64,000 bases of DNA from Chloroflexota bacterium (GTDB lineage Bacteria; Chloroflexota; UBA6077; FW602-bin22; CADDYW01). Under the pieces are notes generated by a model, which searched no databases, was not told the DNA's origin, and saw nothing but the letters and a program-made list of their open reading frames with translations. The position numbers and the translations under genes were made by a program. Where the stretch lies: contig JADGGD010000001.1 of NCBI GenBank assembly GCA_019690095.1, positions 1 to 64,000 on the forward strand. Reading direction: 5' to 3'. This document shows, in pieces, positions 50,223 to 58,915 of the stretch (the first letter of the stretch is position 1; each line of letters begins with the position of its first letter).

Positions 50223-51101
50223 TTACCCCCCGTAGCAGGCTAGCTTCTCCCGGTTGGTCTGCCATGCCCGGAGGGCTATTGCCCACAGAACAATGGCCCA
50301 CCCGACCTGGAGCGGGATCAGGAGCAGGGGTGCGCCGGTGGCGGTATAGAGGCGGAGCGGCGCCGAGGCCATCGAGGCATAAGGGAGCCAGGCAAGAACA
50401 TCGCCGAGGCCCCACGGCATCAGCGCGAGCGGGACCACCGCGCCGGAGAGAACCATCGCCAGGGCGCCGCGCAGCGCTTCGATCCCCCACGGGCTCTGAT
50501 CGAGGGCGACGATCAGGGCGAGAAACAGGTACTCGAGTGCAAAGCCGATCACCGCGGCCAAGACCAGGCTTACCGCGAAGGCGACCGCGGCCAGCGGGCT
50601 TGCTGGCCATGGGTTGACCCCGAGCGCCGGGGAGGCCAGCAGCAGGGGAATGGAAAAGAACACGAGGGAGAATCCCCAGCGCCCAACCGTTCTGGCCACG
50701 ACCTGGCTTGCCAGCCGGGTGGGCTGGAGGAAGAAGGACGTAATGCTCCCCTCCCATAGGGCCATGATGAGGTCAGTACGGCAGTTAAGGATATCGGCGA
50801 AGACCTCGGAGATCAGCGTATAGGTGAGGACTGCATCGGTAGAGATCCCCGAGACCGTGCGCGATCCGCCGAGGACGGTACGCCAGAGCGAGAGGAGGAC
50901 CACCACGCGCGCGAGGCGGAGGAGATAGTCGAGGGGAAACCACGGGCTATCGCCCGCGTAGGCAGCCGCTGCCATGGCCGCCGTCTTGTAAAATCGTCGG
51001 GCCGATCCGATGAGCGCGGTGATGCGATGGAGCGGCTGGCTCCGCCGCGGCTGATGCCAGCCAGAACTCTCTGCCGCGGCCGATGCGTGGTCGAGCGTCA
51101 T
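50223..51101 (-). CDS. ABC-2 family exporter permease (second subunit type)
   Basis: A 292-residue six-segment permease of the same ABC-2 group: LSLWRTVLGGSRTVSGIS, ILNCRTDLIMALWEGSITSF and VVPLALMPWGLGDVLAWLPY. The ~40-residue N-terminal arm is polar. Start ATG 51101 (a GTG three bases earlier is also possible) with GGGAG upstream. First gene of the three-gene exporter operon. Confidence 0.87.
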   Translation of the reverse strand: MTLDHASAAAESSGWHQPRRSQPLHRITALIGSARRFYKTAAMAAAAYAGDSPWFPLDYLLRLARVVVLLSLWRTVLGGSRTVSGISTDAVLTYTLISEVFADILNCRTDLIMALWEGSITSFFLQPTRLASQVVARTVGRWGFSLVFFSIPLLLASPALGVNPWPASPLAAVAFAVSLVLAAVIGFALEYLFLALIVALDQSPWGIEALRGALAMVLSGAVVPLALMPWGLGDVLAWLPYASMASAPLRLYTATGAPLLLIPLQVGWAIVLWAIALRAWQTNREKLACYGG

Positions 51102-51262
51102 CACGCTCCCTTCTGTATCCAGTGAGGGTAGAAAGCCGGGGGAAATCCGGGCAGACTGCCGGACCCCGGCTCGTCCACTAATGATACGTGATCCTGACTA
51201 TCGGCCGCGAATGCCCCTGGCTTCCCTGTCTGCGGTCAGGGGAGAGGAAACAGGTATTCCAC

Positions 51263-51880
51263 CTAACCGGTCCGCGTCTCCAGACGCTCGAGGATCCGCT
51301 GGCGGAAGAAGTAGCAGATCACGTGGCCGATCTGCATGTGGACGTCCTCAACAATGCCGTAATGGTTGCTGTCGACCACGATCCCGAGGTCAACGAGTGT
51401 GGCAAGCTTACCGCCGCCGAAGCCAGTCAGGCCAATCGTCGTCGCGCCGACCTCCCGTGCGTAGCGGATCGCGCGCAGGACATTCTCGGAGTTGCCGCTT
51501 GCTGAGATGCCCAGGACGACATCACCGGCGCGCACGTACGGCCGAAGCTGGCCCAGGAACACGCTGTCGTAGCCGACATCGTTGGCCCAGGCGCTCAGCA
51601 GGGGAAGATTGTCGGTCAGCGAGAAGGCGCGCACCGGCCGGGCCGGCGCATCCCCCCGATGCCCGAGTGCTCCCTTGGTCAGATCGGTGACGATATGCGA
51701 AGCGGTGGCCGCACTCCCTCCATTGCCGAGGACGAAGATCTGCTGATCATGCTCGTAGGCGGTCCAGAGCGTCTCCACCACTCGTGCCACGGTCGCAAGA
51801 TCCAAGCGACCCAGCGCGGCGGTGAGCATATCGATATAGCCGCGGGCGAAGGTCTCGGGGTCGGTCATTGAAGAATCCAT
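51263..51880 (-). CDS. SIS-domain sugar isomerase, phosphoheptose isomerase-like
   Basis: A 205-residue SIS protein close to GmhA/DiaA: IFVLGNGGSAATASHIVTDL, SAWANDVGYDSVF, GISASGNSENVLRAI and the C-terminal HMQIGHVICYFFRQRI. GmhA turns sedoheptulose 7-phosphate into heptose 7-phosphate for envelope sugars; no other heptose genes are nearby, so the exact reaction is open. AAGGAAGG lies before the ATG. It is 83 bases downstream of ccmD on the same strand. Confidence 0.87.
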   Translation of the reverse strand: MDSSMTDPETFARGYIDMLTAALGRLDLATVARVVETLWTAYEHDQQIFVLGNGGSAATASHIVTDLTKGALGHRGDAPARPVRAFSLTDNLPLLSAWANDVGYDSVFLGQLRPYVRAGDVVLGISASGNSENVLRAIRYAREVGATTIGLTGFGGGKLATLVDLGIVVDSNHYGIVEDVHMQIGHVICYFFRQRILERLETRTG

Positions 51881-51963
51881 TGAAAACCTTCCTTCTGCCG
51901 GTCCACCCGCACCCGGAATAGCCCTTGCAGGGCGCGTTCCACTTGTTCTCGAACCGTTTTGCC

Positions 51964-52143
51964 TCAGCCGTGCATCTCCCCTGGCGTCGTTGGTGCACCG
52001 TCATCGCGGTGCCGCTGGCGCAGGGCCTCGAGCTGGCTCCTGAGATCCCCGACTTGCTGGGACAGAAAGAGCAGGTAACCAAAGAGCACGACCCAGACGA
52101 TTGTATAGGCAGCGAAAAGATAAACCAGATTCTGCGCGGGCAT
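51964..52143 (-). CDS. ccmD: CcmD-like small membrane protein of cytochrome c maturation
   Basis: A 59-residue frame: MPAQNLVYLFAAYTIVWVV opens a single membrane helix, followed by an amphipathic basic tail with a short coiled coil (LRSQLEALRQRHRDD). CcmD proteins are this size and shape and hold the CcmABC-CcmE complex together. The start lies 6 bases after the ccmC stop, with GGATGATGC before it. Its size and place after ccmC support the call. Confidence 0.82.
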   Translation of the reverse strand: MPAQNLVYLFAAYTIVWVVLFGYLLFLSQQVGDLRSQLEALRQRHRDDGAPTTPGEMHG

Positions 52144-52149
52144 GGTGCA

Positions 52150-52875
52150 TCATCCTTCCGCTTCTTCGAGAAGCCGTTCAATCTCGTCACGCATGAGCTC
52201 GATGCGGAGCCGCTGACGCATCACCACAATGTAGAACAGGGTGAAGGCCAGCAGACTGATCAGCATCGTCACGAGCATCGAGGGGGGGAGGCCACCCTCT
52301 TCGATCACTGGCTGTGGATGGAGGGTCCGCCACCAGACAACCGACATCTGCACAATCGGGACATCGGCGAAGCCGATGATCCCCAGGACTGCCCCAAAGC
52401 GTGCTCCCCGGGCGCGGTCAGTCGTGTAGGCGCGGAGCATCAGGTAGACAACATAGATCACCCAGAGGATGAGAGTAGTCGTCAGCCGCGCGTCCCAGGT
52501 CCACCAGGTTCCCCAGATCGGCCGTCCCCACAGGGAGCCGGTGATCAGGACGAGCGTGGTGAACACGACGCCGACTTCGGCCGAGCAGCGTGCCAGGATA
52601 TCCCAGTGATCGGCCCGGCGCCATAGGTAGAGAAGGCTGGCCAGGAACACGACGAAGAAGGAGAGGTAGGCCAGCCAGGCCAGCGAGACGTGGAAGTAGA
52701 AGATGCGCTGGACATCCCCCTGGACCGCCTCGGTCGGTGCCCAGAGGAAGGCCGTGTAAAGCGCCGCCACGAATGCGATAAACAGCGCGCCCGCCAGCAC
52801 CCAGTCGTACCAGGCCAGCGCCCGCCAGCGTGACTCGCTGCGCCGGTTGGCGAGCGGAAGAGACGTGACACTCAT
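52150..52875 (-). CDS. ccmC: Heme exporter permease CcmC
   Basis: A 241-residue protein with six membrane segments. The heme-handling Trp-rich motif is WGTWWTWDARLT, and conserved His residues are in FYFHVSLAWLAY and later before the Trp-rich loop region. CcmC presents heme to CcmE on the outer face. It lies 3 bases past ccmB and 6 bases before ccmD in the ccm operon. Confidence 0.95.
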   Translation of the reverse strand: MSVTSLPLANRRSESRWRALAWYDWVLAGALFIAFVAALYTAFLWAPTEAVQGDVQRIFYFHVSLAWLAYLSFFVVFLASLLYLWRRADHWDILARCSAEVGVVFTTLVLITGSLWGRPIWGTWWTWDARLTTTLILWVIYVVYLMLRAYTTDRARGARFGAVLGIIGFADVPIVQMSVVWWRTLHPQPVIEEGGLPPSMLVTMLISLLAFTLFYIVVMRQRLRIELMRDEIERLLEEAEG

Positions 52876-52878
52876 CGG

Positions 52879-53553
52879 TCACTCCTCCACGACATAATCA
52901 AACACGACAAAGGAAAGGATACCAAAGATGAGATCGAACGCGACGAGCAGTTCGATCCAACCCGCCCGGCTGCTCGACGAGCTACGCGTCAGAAGCAGGG
53001 CAGTTGCCTCGACTGCCGCGATGACCACCGGGACTGCGATCGGGAAGATCATGAGTGGAAGCATCACCTCCCGGGCGCGCGTGCTAGCCGCCATCGCCGC
53101 GAAGAGCGTTCCGACACTGGCGAGGCCGACCGTACCGAGGAGAACGATCAGGGCAAGCTCGGGCAGGGCGATCCCGATGTTGAAGAAGGTGACGAAGACC
53201 GGCAGGGCGATCGCCTCGACGACGAGCATAAAGAAAAGATTCCCCAGGAGCTTGGCCAGGTAGATCGCCCCGCGGTCGACCGGCGCACTGAGCAGGCCGT
53301 CGAGCGCCCCCCGGTCCTTTTCCAGAATGAACGATCGCCCCAGGCCGATGATCCCGGCAAAGCTGATTGCGACCCAGAGGACGCCCGGCGCGACAGCCTC
53401 GATGGTGTCCACGCGGAGATCGAAGGCAAAGTTGAAGATGACCAGCACGAGCAGAGCGAAGACGACCATGCCGCCGAGCAGCTCGCGCGTCCGCGCCTCG
53501 GTGAGCAAATCCTTCCAGAGCAGTGCCCGGACCTGGCGCGCGAAAGAGCTCAC
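52879..53553 (-). CDS. ccmB: Heme exporter permease CcmB
   Basis: A 224-residue six-segment membrane protein with LLWKDLLTEARTRELL and FILEKDRGALDGLLSAPVDR, both typical of CcmB. It is the membrane partner of CcmA in the CcmABCD complex, which releases holo-CcmE. The GTG start overlaps the ccmA stop (GTGA). Confidence 0.94.
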   Translation of the reverse strand: MSSFARQVRALLWKDLLTEARTRELLGGMVVFALLVLVIFNFAFDLRVDTIEAVAPGVLWVAISFAGIIGLGRSFILEKDRGALDGLLSAPVDRGAIYLAKLLGNLFFMLVVEAIALPVFVTFFNIGIALPELALIVLLGTVGLASVGTLFAAMAASTRAREVMLPLMIFPIAVPVVIAAVEATALLLTRSSSSSRAGWIELLVAFDLIFGILSFVVFDYVVEE

Positions 53554-54296
53554 CGTCTCTCTCCCTCCCCCCGGAGCACCGCAGCGAGCACGGAAGGGGT
53601 CAGCTCACTGGCTGATCGATCGAAGACCTTGCGCCCGCGCGCGAGAACGATCACGCGATCGGCGAGCGCAAGTGCGAGCTCGGGATCGTGCGTCGTGAAG
53701 AGCACAGTGCGCGGGTGTCCTGTCACATCGTAGAAGAGTGACCCGAGCAGGGCGATCCCTGCGAGGTCAAGTCCAGTTTCTGGCTCGTCAAGGAGCAGAA
53801 GTGGCGGATCATGCACGACCGCCCGGGCCAGAGCCAGCCGCTGTTGGAGACCGCGCGAGAGGGTCCGGACGCGGTGTCCCGCGCGATCGGTGAGCCCGAC
53901 CTGCCCAAGAAGCGCGTCAGCGCGGCCGGGTGGGTCGGGCAGGCCGTACAGGTGGCCGTAGAAGATCAGGTTCTCGCGTGCGGTCAACTCATCGTAGAGA
54001 AAGGTCTGATGGGCCAGGAATCCTACGTAGCGGCGGACAGTGCTGGCCTGGGATGGGAGCTCCAGGCCGCCGACGCGCACCTGGCCGCGGGTCGGACGGA
54101 CCAGGGTCGCGAGGATGCGCAGGAGCGTCGTTTTGCCTGCCCCATTCGGCCCGAGAATGGCCACTCGCTGGTTCCACGGCACGACAAGGTCAAGACCATC
54201 GAGCGCGCGCCGGTATCCGTAGCGCCGCACCAGCCCCTCGATCTCGAAGGCAAGGTCGGTGGCGATAGACGGCGCGAGTCGGCTGGCGACTGCCAT
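53550..54296 (-). CDS. ccmA: Heme exporter ATPase CcmA
   Basis: A 248-residue ABC ATPase. Walker A LGPNGAGKTTLLRI, signature TLSRGLQQRLALARA, Walker B LLLLDEPETGLD and the His of LFTTHDPEL. LSRGLQQR rather than LSGGQ is the CcmA variant. Its ATG overlaps the stop of the upstream gene as TAATG. It uses ATP to release heme-loaded CcmE. Confidence 0.93.
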   Translation of the reverse strand: MAVASRLAPSIATDLAFEIEGLVRRYGYRRALDGLDLVVPWNQRVAILGPNGAGKTTLLRILATLVRPTRGQVRVGGLELPSQASTVRRYVGFLAHQTFLYDELTARENLIFYGHLYGLPDPPGRADALLGQVGLTDRAGHRVRTLSRGLQQRLALARAVVHDPPLLLLDEPETGLDLAGIALLGSLFYDVTGHPRTVLFTTHDPELALALADRVIVLARGRKVFDRSASELTPSVLAAVLRGEGERR

Positions 54297-55522
54297 TACC
54301 CTGCTCCCGACTCGCCCGGCACCCCTTGACTGCCGAGGATGAGATCAATCAGGGCACGCTTCTGGCGAGCCCGCTCGATCTGATAGGACGCGGCATCGAT
54401 CTGTCCTGCGGCAAAGAGATCGTCCAGACGGGCCAGGGACTCGAGCAGGGCCCGCCGTTGAGCCGCTGGGCTCGCCGCCACGGCCGCGCGCGGCCGGAGG
54501 CCCAGCAACAGGCCGGCTGCAAGGGCAAGGAGGATCAGGGCGATGCCGCCGATCTGGACGGCCCGTGGATCAAGCCGGTTCGCCGGGACGCTCGGCAGAC
54601 CGATCGCATCGACTGTGACGGGGGTGTTGGCGGCGAGATGATCCACAGCCAGGACGCGGTACGTCTGGCCATTGAGCTGGACTGTTCCGCCGTCTTGCAG
54701 ACGATCGCTCCGAAACTCCAGTCCGGCGTCTGGAGCGAGGAACCGCATCGTCGTGACCGGGTAAGGCAGGCTCATCTGTACTTCGACGACGCCGTCGGCG
54801 TAGCCGACCCGGTAGGTATAGACCACGGCGTGCGTGCCCGGGAGGACCGGCGCCGTGCTGGCGACCCCCCCTGCGACCGGTAGGAGGTGCGCCGGATCCA
54901 GCCCGACCTGCGGCTGGAAATCGCTCGCGCCCTGGGGCAGGGGGAGACGCAGTGTCCGGGGCTGTACGCCGGGCACCGCCGCGCCGGGGTCACCGCGCAG
55001 GTCCCCGGTGTAGGTCCGATCGCCGGCGTTGGTGATGCTCAGCATAACCAGCAGGGTGGCTTGCTGGGTCGATGGGTCGATCTCACCGAGCAGCCAGTTC
55101 GCGCTGTCAACGCGGATTGCAGCGTCGCTGGTCGTGGTCTCATAGATGCGGAGGGTGAGGGGACCCGTACCAGCCGATGAGGCATCCACCAGGTATGGAA
55201 TGCCGTGGTAGACGACCGAGACAACATCAGTCGCCCCGGCCTGGTCGGGTACATCGGCGAAGCTGAATCGCCCGGCGGCGTCGACAGTCGTCGAGCGGTC
55301 GAGCAAAACCTTGCCGTCCTGGCCTACCGCGCGCAGGGTCACAGTCAGGCCAGCCGGGACGTGCGCGCCAGCTGTCCCGTTTACGACGGTTCCCTGGATG
55401 GTGCGGGTCGTGGCCGCTGCAGCAGGAATAGCGGCGGCCGCGCTGAGAAGAAGGACGGTAAGGAGTGCCAGGATTCCGCGCCCGGCACCTGCCGGTAGTG
55501 CGAAATAGGGCTGTCGACTCAT
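54296..55522 (-). CDS. Exported protein with Ig-like/regulatory domain inside the ccm operon
   Basis: A 408-residue protein with a signal peptide (~17-37). Residues ~40-125 look like a carboxypeptidase-regulatory beta-sandwich (IQGTVVNG, AGRFSFADVPDQ). A second beta-rich domain ends at ~320, then one membrane segment (~325-347) and a cytoplasmic C-terminal helix pair (SLARLDDLFAAGQIDAASYQ) like a SHOCT tail. It is not a known Ccm protein but is coupled on both sides to ccm genes (TAATG with ccmA; ATGA with the zinc-ribbon gene). A maturation accessory role is inferred. Confidence 0.75.
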   Translation of the reverse strand: MSRQPYFALPAGAGRGILALLTVLLLSAAAAIPAAAATTRTIQGTVVNGTAGAHVPAGLTVTLRAVGQDGKVLLDRSTTVDAAGRFSFADVPDQAGATDVVSVVYHGIPYLVDASSAGTGPLTLRIYETTTSDAAIRVDSANWLLGEIDPSTQQATLLVMLSITNAGDRTYTGDLRGDPGAAVPGVQPRTLRLPLPQGASDFQPQVGLDPAHLLPVAGGVASTAPVLPGTHAVVYTYRVGYADGVVEVQMSLPYPVTTMRFLAPDAGLEFRSDRLQDGGTVQLNGQTYRVLAVDHLAANTPVTVDAIGLPSVPANRLDPRAVQIGGIALILLALAAGLLLGLRPRAAVAASPAAQRRALLESLARLDDLFAAGQIDAASYQIERARQKRALIDLILGSQGVPGESGAG

Positions 55523-55935
55523 CGCTTCGCCGTGGCCTTCAGGGCCTCACCACAGGAGGGGCAAAAGCGAGCCGTCAAGGGCACCTCCCCGCCGCAGGAC
55601 GGACAGAGACGCCGCCGGGCCCGGATCTCCCGGATCTCACGCTCGATCTCGTCGTCGATCGCCGCGACCTGCACATCGATCGCGCGCAGGAGCCGGGCGG
55701 CTTCCGTTTCAAGACGATTGCGCGTCTCGGTATAATCCTCGGCGCTCACCTTGCCGACCCGATAGTCGAACTCGAGTTCGCGCAGTTCGGCGTAGACCTG
55801 GTCGCGGCGCCGGAGGAGTTCCTCGGATACCCTGGGCAGATCGACCGGTGTCGTCTCTCCGCGCAGGAGAGGATAGAGCACGAAGGCCGCGACCGCGATG
55901 GTCAGCACGACGGCGGCGGTAACCAGGATCGTCAT
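55519..55935 (-). CDS. Membrane zinc-ribbon protein, CcmI-like
   Basis: A 138-residue protein: N-terminal membrane segment (~3-22), a helical region with the pattern RVSEELLRRRDQVYAELRELEFDYRVGKVSAEDY, quoted here only by its key parts (RRRDQVYAEL, ELEFDYRVGKVS), and a C-terminal zinc ribbon (CPSCGGEV ... FCPSCGEAL). The helical part is like the N-terminus of CcmI/CycH. It lies between ccmH and the exported accessory gene with 4-base overlaps on both sides. Confidence 0.78.
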   Translation of the reverse strand: MTILVTAAVVLTIAVAAFVLYPLLRGETTPVDLPRVSEELLRRRDQVYAELRELEFDYRVGKVSAEDYTETRNRLETEAARLLRAIDVQVAAIDDEIEREIREIRARRRLCPSCGGEVPLTARFCPSCGEALKATAKR

Positions 55936-56450
55936 CGCGTGCCCTCGAAACGCTCGAGGTCGCGTCGGACCTGCCGCCGGTAGCGGTCGAGCGTCGGATC
56001 ATCGATCTGGAGATGCTCGGCAGACAGCCGCCCGCGCTGGAGGCTCTGGCGGAGGAAGATCAGGACAATCGCCGCACCGATAACCACGGCGAGGATCGGC
56101 AGGTACCAGACCGCCAGGTTGAAGCCCTGGCGCGGCGGCTCCAGTAGGACGGCCTCGCCGTAGCGGCTGACAAAGTAGGCCACCACCTGATCGGGCGTCT
56201 CGCCTGCGGCAAGCTTCTCACGGATGATGCCGCGCATCTCCTCGCAGAGCTGGTTGTCGCATACGTTCAGCGGTAGGTTCGTGCAGATCGGGCATCCGAG
56301 CTGGCGTTCAACCTCCAGCTCCTTCTCTGCGAGCGGATCATCGGCGTATCCGACGCGGGGCACGGCCAGGCTTGCCAGGAGCGCGAGCCCGAGGGCGATG
56401 ACCAGGCTGACTCGCTGCCGCCGTCCCTGGAAGGTTTCAGATGGCCTCAA
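55932..56450 (-). CDS. ccmH: Cytochrome c-type biogenesis protein CcmH
   Basis: A 172-residue thiol-redox protein. A signal/anchor segment (~15-35) leads to the CcmH domain with LGCPICTNLPLNVCDNQLC; Cys53 and Cys56 form the redox pair (family motif LRCxxC), and two further Cys (64, 69) are unusual. A C-terminal membrane segment (~108-132) follows. CcmH keeps the apocytochrome heme-site thiols reduced. It overlaps ccmF by 14 bases. Confidence 0.92.
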   Translation of the reverse strand: MRPSETFQGRRQRVSLVIALGLALLASLAVPRVGYADDPLAEKELEVERQLGCPICTNLPLNVCDNQLCEEMRGIIREKLAAGETPDQVVAYFVSRYGEAVLLEPPRQGFNLAVWYLPILAVVIGAAIVLIFLRQSLQRGRLSAEHLQIDDPTLDRYRRQVRRDLERFEGTR

Positions 56451-58428
56451 CGCGGACCCCCTCGCCCACTGGCCGAAGCACCGGTACTCGCGCCGGCTCC
56501 CGGTCGGGCCAGAGTGTAATCAGCGCGCCGGCAAGGAGGACAGCGCCCCCGATCCAGAGCCAGAAGACCAGTGGGTTCACGAAGATGAAGAAGCTCGCCG
56601 ACCCATCGGGCTGCCAGCCGGCCAGCACGATGTAGAGATCATCCAGCGGCGTGCTCCGCAGGGCGACTTTCGTATTCGGCTCGGTTTCGAAGTTCACGTG
56701 GAACTCCTTCGCCGGCTCGAGCCGACCGGCGGGATGGCCGTCCTGTTGAATGGCCAGGTCTACCCAGACCTTCCGATAGCCGGGGAAGGAGCCTTCCTGC
56801 AGATGCCCCATCGTCAGGGTATAGCGGCCGATCGTCGTCGAGGCACCGGGACGGAGTACGACGTTCTTCTCAAGCTGATAGAAATGCGAGCCGACGACCG
56901 CGATCGCGATCAGGACGATTCCAATGTGGACAATGTACCCGCCGTAGCGCCGGCGGTTCGAGCGGATGACGTTTACCAGCGCCAGGGCCGGGTTCTGGCC
57001 GGCGCGCATCCGTACGCGCACGCCCCAGACGAACTCCTGCAGGGTGGTTGCGAGGACAAAGGTGCAGACGAAGAGGGCCACGTCGGCCGGTGCCTGCCGG
57101 ATTCCCGCGGCAAGCAGGAGGATCGTCACGCTTGCGGCGATCACCAGGGGAATCCCAAAGTTGCGCCGCAGGGTTCGCGGCGAGGCGCGCCGCCACGGCA
57201 TCAGCGGCCCAATGCCCATCAGGGCGACGAGCGCCAGGAAGAGCGGCCCATCAACCCGTTCGAAGAAGGGGGGGCCAACCGTGAGCTTCACCCCCTGCAG
57301 GGCCTCGGTGACCAGCGGGAAGATCGAGCCCCAGAAGGTGGCGACAACAATCCCGAGCAGGATCAGGTTATTGACCAGGAAGCTGGCCTCCCGGGAGAGG
57401 GCAGACTCAAACTCGTGCTCGCCGCGGAGCTCTGGCATCCGATAGAACAGCCAGCCGAGCGAGAACACCAGGGACAGCGCCAGGAACGAGAAGAAGTAGA
57501 TGCCGAGCGGTGACTCGGCAAATGAGTGCACTGATGACAGGATGCCGCTCCGGACGACGAATGTCCCGAAGATCGAAAGATTGAAGGTGATGATGACCAA
57601 CGCCAGGTTCCAGACCTTCAGCATGCCCCGGCGCTCCTGGATCATAACTGAATGGACGTAGGCTGTCCCGACAAGCCACGGCATCAGCGCCGCGTTCTCG
57701 ACCGGATCCCAGCCCCAGTAGCCGCCCCAGCCCAGCACGTGATAGGCCCACCACATGCCGAGGAGGTTCCCTGCTCCCAGGACAGCCCAGGCAAAGAGCG
57801 AATACTTACGCGTTGCACGAATCCACTCGCTCCCGAGCTGGCCGGTGATCAGCGCGGCCATGGCAAACGCGAAGGGAACCGACCAGCTCATGTAGCCGGC
57901 CAGTAGTACTGGCGGGTGAAGGAGCATGCCCGGGTCCTCAAGGAGCGGGTTAAGCCCGAGCCCATTCGGCGCAGTGAACGGCAGTCGCTCGAAGGGATTG
58001 CTGACGAAATTGAGCATCAGCAGGAAGAAAGCCTCGATCGCCAGCAGAATCGCCGTGACATAGGGCATCAACGAGAGATTCGCACGCCGGTTCTGAAGGA
58101 CCACAATCCCGAGGTAGATCGCCAGACCGGTTGCCCAGTAGAGGAGTGAGCCTTCCTGCCCGCTGTAGAACGAGGCAATCGTCAGCGGGAGGCTCATCTC
58201 CCGGCTGGAATGGGCGGCGACGTAACGGACCGAGAAGTCGTGGGTGACGAAGGAGTATACCAGGACTGCCGCCGCGATCGCCATGAGGATGGCTGTACTC
58301 CATGCGGCGTGTCGCCCACTGGCCAGGAGGGCTGGATCGCGCCGGAGGATGCCCAGCACATTGGCAAGGATGCCGTAAATGGTGACTGCCGCCGCGAGGA
58401 GCAGGGCTACCGAACCCAGATCGGCCAT
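56437..58428 (-). CDS. ccmF: Heme lyase CcmF
   Basis: A 663-residue protein with about fifteen membrane segments. The heme-handling motif is WGGYWGWDPVENAALMPWL; conserved His residues occur in LHPPVLLAGYM and AYVHSVM regions, and the long outer C-terminal domain (~500-620) is present. CcmF joins heme from CcmE to apocytochrome c. Start ATG 58428 lies 2 bases from the ccmE stop. The in-frame extension beyond it is not protein-like. Confidence 0.95.
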   Translation of the reverse strand: MADLGSVALLLAAAVTIYGILANVLGILRRDPALLASGRHAAWSTAILMAIAAAVLVYSFVTHDFSVRYVAAHSSREMSLPLTIASFYSGQEGSLLYWATGLAIYLGIVVLQNRRANLSLMPYVTAILLAIEAFFLLMLNFVSNPFERLPFTAPNGLGLNPLLEDPGMLLHPPVLLAGYMSWSVPFAFAMAALITGQLGSEWIRATRKYSLFAWAVLGAGNLLGMWWAYHVLGWGGYWGWDPVENAALMPWLVGTAYVHSVMIQERRGMLKVWNLALVIITFNLSIFGTFVVRSGILSSVHSFAESPLGIYFFSFLALSLVFSLGWLFYRMPELRGEHEFESALSREASFLVNNLILLGIVVATFWGSIFPLVTEALQGVKLTVGPPFFERVDGPLFLALVALMGIGPLMPWRRASPRTLRRNFGIPLVIAASVTILLLAAGIRQAPADVALFVCTFVLATTLQEFVWGVRVRMRAGQNPALALVNVIRSNRRRYGGYIVHIGIVLIAIAVVGSHFYQLEKNVVLRPGASTTIGRYTLTMGHLQEGSFPGYRKVWVDLAIQQDGHPAGRLEPAKEFHVNFETEPNTKVALRSTPLDDLYIVLAGWQPDGSASFFIFVNPLVFWLWIGGAVLLAGALITLWPDREPARVPVLRPVGEGVRVEAI

Positions 58429-58429
58429 A

Positions 58430-58915
58430 CTAGCGAACCGGCACCGGCGTGGGAATCTCCGCGGTAAACTTGGATGGGCACTTGGCGAGGAGCGTGCTCG
58501 CCTCGAAGACGCCAGCGGTGCTGTAGTGACCTTCGACGACGACCTGGATGCCCGGTCCAAAGATATCCGGTACCACGCCCCGGTAGACCACCGGGAGTGT
58601 CCCCCCGTTATCAGCGATCGTGAAACGAACGGTCGCGTCGGTCGCTGATCGCTGGATCGAGTTCGGCTGGACAACTCCGGCCACCCGAACCGCCTGTCCC
58701 GATGGACCCCTGGCGCGAAGCTCGCTCACCGTCAGGTAATAGACCGTCGTGCTCTGGAAACCGGTAATGATCAGATAGCCGATCGCCGCGATGACAACCA
58801 GGGCGACAGCCATCACGCGCATGGATCGCAGGCGCCCAGGCGAGTCCGGCTCCAGGCGGCGCGGAGTGCTCGCCGCGAAGGGCCGCTGATCCGCTATCAG
58901 GATGCGTTCACTCAC
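58430..58915 (-). CDS. ccmE: Heme chaperone CcmE, Cys-type variant
   Basis: A 161-residue protein with a membrane anchor (~35-52) and an OB-fold domain (VYYLTVSELRARG, VVPDIFGPGIQVVVEGHY). At the heme-attachment place, where most CcmE have HxxxY, it has C146-P-S-K-F150. This is the Cys-type CcmE known from some archaea, deltaproteobacteria and Gram-positive-like lineages (CxxxY), here with Phe in place of Tyr. It overlaps the ccmG stop by 4 bases. Confidence 0.9.
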   Translation of the reverse strand: MSERILIADQRPFAASTPRRLEPDSPGRLRSMRVMAVALVVIAAIGYLIITGFQSTTVYYLTVSELRARGPSGQAVRVAGVVQPNSIQRSATDATVRFTIADNGGTLPVVYRGVVPDIFGPGIQVVVEGHYSTAGVFEASTLLAKCPSKFTAEIPTPVPVR

